Position numbers and translations under genes: made by a program | The notes under the pieces: generated by a model | Seen by the model: only the letters and a program-made list of their open reading frames with translations | The model's database searches: none | What the model was told of the DNA's origin: nothing | Part shown: one piece after another, positions 1 through 5,039 of the stretch | How positions within the stretch are numbered: position 1 is the first letter of the stretch | Layout of the letters: the number at the start of each line of letters is the position of its first letter | Origin: Actinomycetes bacterium | GTDB lineage: Bacteria > Actinomycetota > Thermoleophilia > Solirubrobacterales > Solirubrobacteraceae | DNA length: 5,039 bases | NCBI GenBank assembly: GCA_023405705.1 | Contig: JAEXXR010000088.1 | Location: forward strand, 1 to 5,039 | Reading direction: 5' to 3'

Positions 1-25
1 GCCGCGGGCCGGCCGCACCCGCGGC
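1..25 (-). terminator. Candidate GC-rich hairpin terminator after the SDR gene
   Basis: The arms GCCGCGGG (1-8) and CCCGCGGC (18-25) are a perfect 8-bp inverted repeat around a 9-nt loop. The hairpin lies 9 bp beyond the stop codon of the leftward SDR gene, where a terminator would be expected. Any U-tract would fall left of position 1, outside the window, so intrinsic termination cannot be confirmed. In DNA this GC-rich such hairpins can occur by chance. The loop also contains the self-complementary GGCCGGCC (7-14), which could form a competing fold. Confidence 0.35.
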
Positions 26-34
26 CGCGCCCGT

Positions 35-895
35 TCATGCCGCCGGCGTCCAGGCGGCCGACGTCAACCCGCCCTCCAGCGGGAGCGCGACGCCGGTCAC
101 CCAGCTCGCCTCGTCGCTCACCAGGAAGGCCGCCATCGCGGCCACGTCCTCCGGTCTGCCCAGCCGCCGCAGCGGGTACTGCTGTGCGACCTGCGCGGCG
201 ACGTCTGCGGCGTCCGCGTCCCCGCCGAGCCGACCGCGGCTCGCCCACGCCTGCTCGACCAGCGGCGTCGGGATCGTGCCGGGGCAGATCGCGTTGACGC
301 GCACGCCGTCGGCGGCGTAGTCGACCGCCATCTGCCGCGTCAGCGCCGTCACGCCGCCCTTCGCGGCGGCGTAGGCGGCGATCCCGGGGACGCCGGCGAT
401 CGCGGCGGTCGAGGCGAGCAGCACGATCGCGCCGCGTCTGCGCTCGACCATCCCGGGCAGGACGGCGCGCGCGACGTGCCAGGTGCCGGTCAGGTTGACG
501 GCGATCACGCGCTCCCACGTCTCCGGCGTCACCGTCGTCGCGCTCCCCTCGCCGACGATCCCGGCCGCGTGAAAGAGCGCGTCGATCGGCCCGTGCGCGG
601 CGAGCGCGTCGGCGACCGCGACCTCGACCGCCGCTAGGTCGGCGACGTCGAAGCAGAGCGCGAAGGCCCCGCCCGGCGCGCCCGCGTCCCCAGCCGCCCC
701 CGCAGCGCCCGCGGTGAGGCCGGCCTCCCGCGCCCCCGCAGCCGTCGCCTCGGCAGCCTCCCCGTCGCGATCGGCGCACAGCACGGTCGCCCCCTCAGAA
801 GCGAAGCGCAGCGCGGTCGCCCGCCCGAGGCCGGAGCCGGCACCGGTGATCAGCGCGGTCCGCCCCTCCAGGCGCCGCGTCACATGCTCTGCCAT
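35..895 (-). CDS. SDR family NAD(P)-dependent oxidoreductase
   Basis: A 286-residue classical short-chain dehydrogenase/reductase, a cytoplasmic Rossmann-fold enzyme that interconverts a hydroxyl and a ketone using NAD(P)(H). The cofactor motif TGAGSGLG is at residues 17-24. Asp42-Arg43 at the end of beta-strand 2 suggests NAD(H) preference. The usual NAG motif appears as HAAG (109-112). The catalytic tetrad is complete: Asn134, Ser162, Tyr175 and Lys179 (YAAAK), followed by PG at 205-206. The C-terminal VTG...EGG pattern is typical. An Ala/Gly-rich stretch at about residues 52-77 makes the protein longer than the usual 250 or so residues. The ATG at 895 lacks a clear Shine-Dalgarno sequence but lies 13 bp after the stop of the regulator gene, so translation is probably coupled. 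The leader-regulator context and the neighbouring acyl-CoA genes make a 3-hydroxyacyl-CoA or alcohol dehydrogenase role plausible. The substrate is unknown. Confidence 0.93.
   Translation of the reverse strand: MAEHVTRRLEGRTALITGAGSGLGRATALRFASEGATVLCADRDGEAAEATAAGAREAGLTAGAAGAAGDAGAPGGAFALCFDVADLAAVEVAVADALAAHGPIDALFHAAGIVGEGSATTVTPETWERVIAVNLTGTWHVARAVLPGMVERRRGAIVLLASTAAIAGVPGIAAYAAAKGGVTALTRQMAVDYAADGVRVNAICPGTIPTPLVEQAWASRGRLGGDADAADVAAQVAQQYPLRRLGRPEDVAAMAAFLVSDEASWVTGVALPLEGGLTSAAWTPAA
671..742. repeat. Degenerate 36-bp tandem repeat inside the SDR gene
   Basis: Two adjacent 36-bp units (671-706 and 707-742) match at 24 of 36 positions when aligned by hand. They share a 12-bp identical block, CGCCCCCGCAGC, at 695-706 and 731-742. 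The period is 12 codons, so the unit is in frame. It encodes SDR residues 52-63 and 64-75, both beginning Ala-Ala-Gly-Ala. This may be an in-frame duplication that enlarged a surface loop between beta-strands 2 and 3. In sequence this biased toward Ala and Gly codons, part of the match could be compositional. Confidence 0.4.
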
Positions 896-908
896 GAGAA
901 CCGGACGG

Positions 909-1766
909 CTAGGCGTCGACCTGGTCCCACCGCAGCGGAGCGTCGATCACGCTCGGGTACTTCGCGGCGAGATAGGCGAGGTAGTCGGCCATGTGGACGG
1001 TCATCGCGGCGGCGGCGCGCTCCGGATCGCGCGCGGCGACCGCCTTGTAGATGCGGCCGTGCTCGCGCGCGACCGCTCTGCGCGACTCGAGCGGGTACTC
1101 GACGCCGAGCGCGGTGCCGTCGACGATCCAGTTGAGCGAGGAGATGATCATCTGGAAGACGGGGTTGCCCGCAGCCTCCGCGATCAGCGCGTGGAAGCGC
1201 TCGTTCTCCTCTCTGAAGGTCGCGATGTCGTCGAGCTCGGCCTTCATGCGGTCGAGCGACGCCTTCAGCGGCTCCAGCTCCTCGTCGGTGATCCGCTCCG
1301 CGGCGCGGCGCGCCAGCGCCGGCTCCAGCACGACGCGCGCCTCCAGCACCGAGCGGAACGAGGTGTGCTCCAGCTGCAGCATCATCGCCATCGTGCTGGC
1401 GAGGTGGCGCGAGCCGGGCCGGTCGACGACGGGACCGCCGCCGGGACCGGTCTTCATCGTGATGACGCCCTGGATCTCCAGGAAGCGGAGCGCCTCGCGC
1501 AGGGTCCCGCGCGCGACGCCGTACTCCTCCAGCATCTCTCTCTCGGGCGGCAGCGGCGCCCCCGGATGGAGCTGGCGCTCGGTGATCTCGCTCACGATCC
1601 GCTGCGCCAGCAGCGCCGCGGTCTTGCGCGGGCGATAGCGGTCCCGCGCACGCGTCCCTGCGTTGTTTGGAATGCGGTCCGTGGCAGACACTGGGGAGAT
1701 CATGCCACCTGCGACGGACCCCCTGCGCGGCTTGCGCGGCGCCCGGCTTGTTGACGTCTTCTCCAT
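909..1766 (-). CDS. GntR family transcriptional regulator, FadR/FCD subfamily
   Basis: A 285-residue DNA-binding regulator. An N-terminal winged helix (about residues 48-115) carries the GntR signature: LPPEREMLEEYGVARGTLRE at 72-91, then ALRFLEIQGVI, and a Gly-rich wing at 107-111. An all-helical FCD ligand-binding domain follows (about 135-265). His192, His236 and His258 have the spacing of the FCD metal-binding triad. Asn188 (NERFH) sits where the fourth ligand, Asp or Asn, is expected. Such proteins bind small carboxylates or acyl-CoAs and usually repress nearby or divergent genes. The start is uncertain. The ATG at 1766 has no Shine-Dalgarno sequence and would fit a leaderless transcript. 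The in-frame ATG at 1703 (Met22) gives 264 residues, closer to family length, and removes a basic, probably disordered tail. Its ribosome binding site is also poor. The gene heads a leftward unit with the SDR gene and is divergent from the amidohydrolase operon, its likely target. Confidence 0.93.
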   Translation of the reverse strand: MEKTSTSRAPRKPRRGSVAGGMISPVSATDRIPNNAGTRARDRYRPRKTAALLAQRIVSEITERQLHPGAPLPPEREMLEEYGVARGTLREALRFLEIQGVITMKTGPGGGPVVDRPGSRHLASTMAMMLQLEHTSFRSVLEARVVLEPALARRAAERITDEELEPLKASLDRMKAELDDIATFREENERFHALIAEAAGNPVFQMIISSLNWIVDGTALGVEYPLESRRAVAREHGRIYKAVAARDPERAAAAMTVHMADYLAYLAAKYPSVIDAPLRWDQVDA

Positions 1767-1778
1767 ATAATTCTTATA
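1766..1778. repeat. AT-rich inverted repeat in the divergent promoter region
   Basis: TATAA (1766-1770) and TTATA (1774-1778) are perfect 5-bp arms around TTC. The repeat overlaps the left end of the second palindrome (1773-1788) and the -10 elements on both strands. It may be half of a composite operator, or simply two back-to-back -10 sequences. It stands out because surrounding DNA is almost devoid of A/T runs. Confidence 0.35.
1773..1778 (-). promoter_or_regulatory. Candidate -10 element for the leftward regulator gene
   Basis: On the minus strand 1778-1773 reads TATAAG, 5 of 6 to the -10 consensus. The expected start point, about 7 nt downstream, falls on the A of the ATG at 1766. That would give a leaderless mRNA, a common arrangement in actinobacteria, and would explain the missing ribosome binding site. 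No convincing -35 hexamer is seen near 1795-1802. If translation begins at 1703 instead, the leader would be about 63 nt. Confidence 0.35.
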
Positions 1779-1788
1779 CTAGTTGAAG
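1773..1788. promoter_or_regulatory. Candidate operator palindrome over the -10 element
   Basis: CTT-AT-ACTAGT-TG-AAG is a 16-bp palindrome in which 6 of 8 base pairs are symmetric, centred on ACTAGT. It covers the rightward -10 hexamer and reaches the predicted transcription start, so a bound protein would block RNA polymerase. The divergent GntR/FCD regulator is the obvious ligand. The core does not match the classical FadR-type GT-N3-AC pattern, so assignment to this regulator is inference. A GTTGAC half-match at 1750-1755, overlapping the -35, is an alternative contact. Confidence 0.45.
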
Positions 1789-1816
1789 CGCGGCCTTCCT
1801 TCCACTGCTGGTCGCC

Positions 1817-1824
1817 GGAGGAGA
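1817..1824 (+). promoter_or_regulatory. Ribosome binding site of the amidohydrolase gene
   Basis: GGAGGAGA contains a full GGAGG core (1817-1821), 8 nt before the ATG at 1830. This is the strongest ribosome binding site in the window and fixes the first gene of the rightward operon at Met-Ile-Ile-Asp-Gly-His. Confidence 0.75.
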
Positions 1825-1829
1825 GACGG

Positions 1830-2630
1830 ATGATCATCGACGGACACATCCACGTCTGGCCGGACAAGATCGCCAGACGGGCGCTCGGCGCGCCCACCCA
1901 CGGATTGAGACGGTACGGCGACGGCACGGTCGCCTCCGCTCGCGCGACGCTGGAGGCGGCCGGGGTCGACCGCGGCATCTGCCTCGCGGTCGCCGACACG
2001 GCCGAGCGGCTGGAGGCGGCGAACGCCTTCGTCGGCGGGCTGCCGCAGGACCGCTTCGTCGGCTTCGGCAGCGTCCACCCCGGCCGCACGCCGCAGGAGA
2101 ACGTCGCCAGCCTGCGCGCGAACGGCCTGAGAGGCGTGAAGGTACACCCGCTGTTCCAGGGCTTCGCGCTCGACGACCGCCGCCTGTGGGAGGTCTTCGA
2201 CGCGCTCGGCGACGAGTTCGTCGCGGTCTTCCACGTCGGCCCCGAGCATCCCGGCGGCGAGAACACGAAGGCGACCCCGCAGATGATCGGCGAGATCGCC
2301 AGGGCGTTCCCGAAGCTGAAGATCGTCGCCGCCCACTTCGGCGGCTACCACGTCCACGAGGAGGCGCTGGAGCACGTGATCGGGACGAACGTCCACCTCG
2401 ACACGTCGTGGCCGCCGAGCCTCGCGACGATCGATCCCGGCCGCGTACGCGAGACGATCGCGCGCCACGGCGCCGACAAGGTCGTCTTCGCGACCGACTG
2501 GCCGATGGCCGACCCCGCGGCCGAGATCGCGGCGATCCGCGCGCTCGACCTCCCCGACGAGGAGACCGACGCGATCCTCGGCGGCAACTTCGCCCGGCTG
2601 CTCGGGCTCGACGAGAGAGGCGACGCATGA
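1830..2630 (+). CDS. Amidohydrolase family protein (ACMSD-like, Amidohydrolase_2)
   Basis: A 266-residue single-domain TIM-barrel metal enzyme, probably cytoplasmic. The expected metal and catalytic residues are all present: His6-x-His8 (DGHIH) on strand 1, Lys104 and His106 (GVKVHP), His135 (FHVGP), His169 (AAHFGG) and Asp223 (TDWP) near the end of the barrel. A GGNFARLLGL segment (251-260) close to the C-terminus is typical of the family. Members of this superfamily decarboxylate aromatic or unsaturated acids (ACMSD, gamma-resorcylate decarboxylase), hydrate (LigJ), or hydrolyse lactones and C-C bonds (LigI, LigY). The substrate here is not evident. It is first in an operon with CoA-thioester enzymes, so it may prepare or open a substrate for beta-oxidation, or act as a non-canonical hydratase (inference). 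Its stop overlaps the thiolase start by 4 bp (ATGA), implying coupled translation. Confidence 0.92.
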   Translation: MIIDGHIHVWPDKIARRALGAPTHGLRRYGDGTVASARATLEAAGVDRGICLAVADTAERLEAANAFVGGLPQDRFVGFGSVHPGRTPQENVASLRANGLRGVKVHPLFQGFALDDRRLWEVFDALGDEFVAVFHVGPEHPGGENTKATPQMIGEIARAFPKLKIVAAHFGGYHVHEEALEHVIGTNVHLDTSWPPSLATIDPGRVRETIARHGADKVVFATDWPMADPAAEIAAIRALDLPDEETDAILGGNFARLLGLDERGDA

Positions 2631-3805
2631 CCCAGCTCGGCCGCGAAGCGGTGATCGTCGGAGCCGTGCGCACGCCGGTCGGCCGCGGCCACCCGGAGAA
2701 GGGCGCGCTGCGCGACGTCCACCCGGCCGACCTGCTCGGCCGCACCTACGTCGCGCTGCTGGAGCGGACCGGCGTCGACCCGGCGCAGGTCGACAACGTC
2801 GTCGCCGGCTGCGTCTACCAGACCGCCGAGCAGGCGCAGGGGATCACGCGCAACGCCTGGCTGCAGAAGGGCCTGCCGCAGGAGACCGGCGCGACGACGC
2901 TCGACATCCGCTGCGGCTCAGGCCAGCAGGCGATCGGCTTCGGCGCGCTGCGGGTCGCGGGCGGGATCGACGACGTCGTGATCGGCGCCGGCGTCGAGCA
3001 CATGGGCCGGGTCGGCTTCAGGGTCAACGACGGCGCGCAGGAGCAGTGGGGCCGCGGCTTCACCGACGAGCTGCTCGACCGCTGGCCGCTCGTGCCGCAG
3101 GGCGAGGGGGCCGAGCGGATCGCCGACGAGTACGGGATCGAGCGGGCGCAGATGGACACCTTCGCGCTGGAGTCCCACCGCCGCGCCGCGGCCGCGACCG
3201 ACGGCGGCGCCTTCGCCCGCGAGCTGCTGCCGATCGAGCTTCCCGACGGGAGCGTCTTCGAGCGCGACCAGGGCATCCGCGCCGACACGACGCTGGAGCA
3301 GCTCGGCAGCCTGAAGACCGTCTTCCGCGAAGAGGGACGCGTCACGGCAGGCAACGCCTCGCAGGTCTCCGACGGAGCCGCCGCGGTGCTGATCTGCTCG
3401 CGCGAGAAGGCCGCCGAGTTGGGCGTGCGGCCGCGCGCGCGGATCGTCGACCAGGTGACGCTCGGCGTCGACCCGGTCACGATGCTGAAGGGCCCGATCC
3501 CCGCGACGCGGAGGATCCTGGAGCGCAACGGCCTGACGATCGGCGACCTCGACGCGATCGAGATCAACGAGGCGTTCGCGTCGATCGTGCTGGCGTGGGA
3601 GCAGGAGCACCGACCCGACATGGAGCGGGTCAACCCGCGCGGCGGCGCGATCGCGCTCGGCCACCCGCTCGGCTCGACCGGCGCGCGGCTGATGACGACG
3701 CTGCTGCACGAGCTGGAGGACCTCGACGGCCGCTACGGCCTCGTGACGATGTGCTGCGGCGGGGGCCTCGGCACGGCGACCCTGATCGAACGGCTGGAGG
3801 GATGA
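2627..3805 (+). CDS. Thiolase family protein (acetyl-CoA C-acyltransferase, FadA5-like)
   Basis: A 392-residue degradative-type thiolase that cleaves 3-ketoacyl-CoA with CoA to give acetyl-CoA (or propionyl-CoA) and a shortened acyl-CoA. The N-terminal motif AVRTPVGR is at 13-20. The acylated nucleophile is Cys96 in RCGSGQQA, and GVEHM follows at 122-126. The second half has NASQVSDGAAA (from Asn243), NEAFAS (from Asn314), the GHPLGSTGAR loop with catalytic His346, and CCGGGLG with the acid/base Cys376. The Cys96/His346/Cys376 set is complete and the length is normal. The CGSGQQA nucleophile loop, the AWL...GLP...GATT stretch before it, and FERDQGIRADTT resemble, from memory, the mycobacterial steroid-side-chain thiolase FadA5 and its actinobacterial relatives. 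A bulky or branched substrate is therefore possible. The ATG at 2627 overlaps the upstream stop (ATGA), with GAGAGG at 2615-2620 as ribosome binding site. It shares a second ATGA junction with the next gene. Confidence 0.94.
   Translation: MTQLGREAVIVGAVRTPVGRGHPEKGALRDVHPADLLGRTYVALLERTGVDPAQVDNVVAGCVYQTAEQAQGITRNAWLQKGLPQETGATTLDIRCGSGQQAIGFGALRVAGGIDDVVIGAGVEHMGRVGFRVNDGAQEQWGRGFTDELLDRWPLVPQGEGAERIADEYGIERAQMDTFALESHRRAAAATDGGAFARELLPIELPDGSVFERDQGIRADTTLEQLGSLKTVFREEGRVTAGNASQVSDGAAAVLICSREKAAELGVRPRARIVDQVTLGVDPVTMLKGPIPATRRILERNGLTIGDLDAIEINEAFASIVLAWEQEHRPDMERVNPRGGAIALGHPLGSTGARLMTTLLHELEDLDGRYGLVTMCCGGGLGTATLIERLEG
3796..3801 (+). promoter_or_regulatory. Ribosome binding site that decides the acyl-CoA dehydrogenase start
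   Basis: GGAGGG at 3796-3801 lies directly against a first ATG (3802) but 6 nt before a second in-frame ATG (3808). Only the second has normal Shine-Dalgarno spacing. The first overlaps the thiolase stop as ATGA and could be used by a ribosome that terminates and restarts. Confidence 0.6.
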
Positions 3806-3807
3806 GC

Positions 3808-5019
3808 ATGGAGTTCGAGCTGCCGCAGGAGTACCGCGCGCTGCAGGAGGAGGCGGCCGCGGTCGCGGCGGTCGTCGAGCCGTTCGCGGCCGAGGCCGAC
3901 GCGATGAGCACCGTCCACCCGGGCGTGCGCGCCGCGCTGGAGGCGAGCCGGCTGTGGGAGCTGCTCGTGCCGGCCGCGCACGGCGGGCGGTTCGAGCGGA
4001 TTGACCCGCTCGCGGTCGCGGTCGTGCGCGAGACGCTGATGGCGACCTCCTGCCACCTCGACTCGCTCTTCGCGCTGCAGGGGATCGGCTCCTACGCGAT
4101 CACGCGCGGCGGCAGCGAGGAGCAGCAGGCTGAATGGCTGCCGCGGGTCGCCCGCGGCGAGGTGCTGGCGGCGCTGGGGCTGACCGAGCCGGTCGCCGGG
4201 TCGGACCTGAGAGACGTCGCGACGGTGCTGAGCGAGGACGGCGACGGCCTGCTGCTGAACGGCGCGAAGTCGTTCATCTCCAACGGCGGCGAGGCGGCCT
4301 TCTACACCGTGCTCGCGCGCGACGGGGACGGCCACTCGATGGTGCTCGTGCCGGCCGACGCGGCGGGCCTGACGACCTCGCCGACGCCGGAGATCATCGC
4401 CCCGCACGTGATGGCCGAGCTGTCGTTCGCCGACGTGCGGCTGCCGCGCGACGCGATCCTCGGCGAGCGCGGCAGGGGCTTCGAGCTGGTGATGGCGACG
4501 CTGTCGGTCTTCCGGGTGTCGGTCGCCGGCGCCTCGCTCGGCCTGGCGCAGGCGGCGCTGGAGGAGGGCACGCGCCACGCGGCCGGCCGCAGGCAGTTCG
4601 GCAGGCCGCTGTCGCGCCAGGGCGCGATCGCCGACATGCTCGGCGACTCGTGGGCCGAGCTGGAGGCGGCGCGGCTGCTGACCTACAAGGCCGGCGCGAT
4701 GGCCCGCGAGGACCCGGCCGCGTCGCTGCACCTGTCGTCGATGGCGAAGCTGGTCGCGAGCGAGACGGCCGGCCGGATCGTCGACCGCTCGGTGCAGATG
4801 ATGGGCCGCTGGGGCCTGATCAGCGATTCGAAGATCGAGCGCCTCTACCGCCAGGCGCGGCCGATGCGGATCTACGAGGGTGCCTCGCAGGTGCTGAAGA
4901 TCGGGATCGCGCGGGCGCTGGTGGAGGACGTCGCGGCGCGAGATGCGGCGCGGCGCGGCTCGCCGAACGGCGCGTCCGGCGCGGCGCCCGTTGCCCGCAC
5001 CGGCCAGGAGGCGGCGTGA
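3808..5019 (+). CDS. Acyl-CoA dehydrogenase family protein
   Basis: A 403-residue FAD flavoprotein (405 if started at 3802) that introduces an alpha,beta double bond into an acyl-CoA and passes electrons to an electron-transfer flavoprotein. An N-terminal helical domain (1-120) is followed by the beta domain, which opens with GLTEPVAGSD (124-133) and continues with the FAD-contacting KSFISNGG (154-161). The C-terminal helical domain carries GRRQFGRPL (260-268), the GRWGL segment (333-337) and RIYEGASQV (354-362). In the last, Glu357 is at the catalytic-base position of medium/short-chain acyl-CoA dehydrogenases. The final 25 or so residues form an Ala/Arg-rich, low-complexity tail beyond the conserved fold. 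Chain length and branching preference cannot be read. Following a thiolase in one coupled operon, it supplies the first oxidation of a beta-oxidation cycle. No enoyl-CoA hydratase accompanies it in the window. The start at 3808 is preferred for ribosome binding site spacing. Confidence 0.94.
   Translation: MEFELPQEYRALQEEAAAVAAVVEPFAAEADAMSTVHPGVRAALEASRLWELLVPAAHGGRFERIDPLAVAVVRETLMATSCHLDSLFALQGIGSYAITRGGSEEQQAEWLPRVARGEVLAALGLTEPVAGSDLRDVATVLSEDGDGLLLNGAKSFISNGGEAAFYTVLARDGDGHSMVLVPADAAGLTTSPTPEIIAPHVMAELSFADVRLPRDAILGERGRGFELVMATLSVFRVSVAGASLGLAQAALEEGTRHAAGRRQFGRPLSRQGAIADMLGDSWAELEAARLLTYKAGAMAREDPAASLHLSSMAKLVASETAGRIVDRSVQMMGRWGLISDSKIERLYRQARPMRIYEGASQVLKIGIARALVEDVAARDAARRGSPNGASGAAPVARTGQEAA
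5006..5011 (+). promoter_or_regulatory. Ribosome binding site of the truncated downstream gene
   Basis: AGGAGG, a full Shine-Dalgarno core inside the last codons of the acyl-CoA dehydrogenase gene, lies 7 nt before the ATG at 5019. It supports a real fourth gene in the operon despite the few codons visible. Confidence 0.6.
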
Positions 5020-5039
5020 TGGACATGCAGCTCGAGGGC
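5019..5039 (+). CDS. Start of a fourth operon gene, cut by the window end; possibly an SDR
   Basis: Seven codons are visible (Met-Asp-Met-Gln-Leu-Glu-Gly). The ATG at 5019 shares its A with the acyl-CoA dehydrogenase stop (TGATG), and a full AGGAGG stands at the right distance, so a translated gene is likely. The second ATG at 5025 is an alternative start. Met-Gln-Leu-Glu-Gly is a common opening of short-chain dehydrogenases, just before the Rossmann strand. The SDR in this window also has Leu-Glu-Gly-Arg before its cofactor motif. Five residues are weak evidence, so the function is a guess. An SDR here would fit as a hydroxyacyl-CoA dehydrogenase. Confidence 0.5.

Larger units (their letters stand above)
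1751..1780 (+). promoter_or_regulatory. Sigma-70-like promoter for the rightward operon
   Basis: TTGACG (1751-1756, 5 of 6 to the -35 consensus) and TATACT (1775-1780, 5 of 6 to the -10 consensus) are separated by 18 bp. Transcription would start near 1786-1788, leaving a leader of about 43 nt before the ATG at 1830. If the regulator starts at 1766, the -35 element lies inside its first codons. A perfect TATAAT also occurs at 1766-1771 but has no -35 partner at a proper distance. Predicted from sequence only. Confidence 0.55.

Noticed and set aside
21..28. GCGGCCGC and similar short GC palindromes
   Set aside because: Eight-base GC palindromes are expected by chance in DNA of this composition; only the longer stem at 1-25, placed after a stop codon, was kept.
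714..1754. Long plus-strand reading frame of 346 codons opposite the SDR and regulator genes
   Set aside because: It is an antisense shadow. It spans two genes with complete motifs on the other strand, and its product is Arg/Ala/Pro-rich with no recognisable motif.
1767..1829. Possible riboswitch or attenuator in the leader of the rightward operon
   Set aside because: The predicted leader is only about 43 nt and shows no stable stem followed by a U-tract, and no recognisable aptamer pattern.
2186..2626. Upstream extension of the thiolase frame into the amidohydrolase gene
   Set aside because: The extension encodes Arg-rich nonsense in a shifted frame. The thiolase fold begins at the ATG at 2627, with a ribosome binding site and ATGA overlap.
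1834..2745. Minus-strand reading frame of 303 codons opposite the amidohydrolase
   Set aside because: Extremely Arg/Ser-rich translation without domains; typical of antisense frames in high-GC DNA.
3046..3801. Upstream extension of the acyl-CoA dehydrogenase frame into the thiolase gene
   Set aside because: It reads a shifted frame of the thiolase and is Arg/Asp-rich. The family N-terminus starts at 3802 or 3808.
3733..4731. Minus-strand reading frame of 332 codons opposite the acyl-CoA dehydrogenase
   Set aside because: The opposite strand encodes a complete enzyme with catalytic motifs. This frame has no motif and an Arg/Gln/Val-rich shadow composition. The similar frame at 2918-3709 was rejected for the same reason.

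Overview
The window is very GC-rich throughout, with G or C at most third codon positions. The genes are tightly packed: stop and start codons overlap or lie 13 bp apart. The one AT-rich patch is a short divergent promoter region near 1764-1788. With a GntR/FCD regulator, a thiolase resembling the actinobacterial FadA5 group and an acyl-CoA dehydrogenase, this suggests the chromosome of a high-GC Actinomycetota. A Solirubrobacterales/Conexibacter-like soil lineage is possible but is only a guess. I see no mobile element, tRNA, rRNA or CRISPR array.

Layout: a short perfect GC-rich inverted repeat (1-25) lies just beyond the end of a leftward unit. Read right to left, that unit is a GntR/FCD transcription regulator (909-1766, minus) followed 13 bp later by a short-chain dehydrogenase/reductase, SDR (35-895, minus). 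A divergent control region (about 1751-1829) holds a sigma-70-like promoter for the rightward genes, overlapping inverted repeats at its -10 element, and a strong ribosome binding site. The rightward operon is a metal-dependent amidohydrolase (1830-2630), a thiolase (2627-3805) and an acyl-CoA dehydrogenase (3808-5019). A further gene begins at 5019, and only 7 codons of it are in the window.

How they may work together (inference): this looks like a locally regulated catabolic cassette for a carboxylic acid degraded as a CoA thioester. The acyl-CoA dehydrogenase would introduce the double bond, an SDR could oxidise the hydroxyl, and the thiolase would release acetyl-CoA or propionyl-CoA. The amidohydrolase belongs to the ACMSD-like superfamily, whose members include decarboxylases, hydratases and C-C or lactone hydrolases. 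It would perform a substrate-specific decarboxylation, hydration or ring-opening step. No enoyl-CoA hydratase or CoA ligase/transferase is in view. The GntR/FCD protein probably senses a small carboxylate or acyl-CoA intermediate and represses the divergent operon, and perhaps itself, through the palindromic site at the -10 element. The substrate cannot be read from the sequence.
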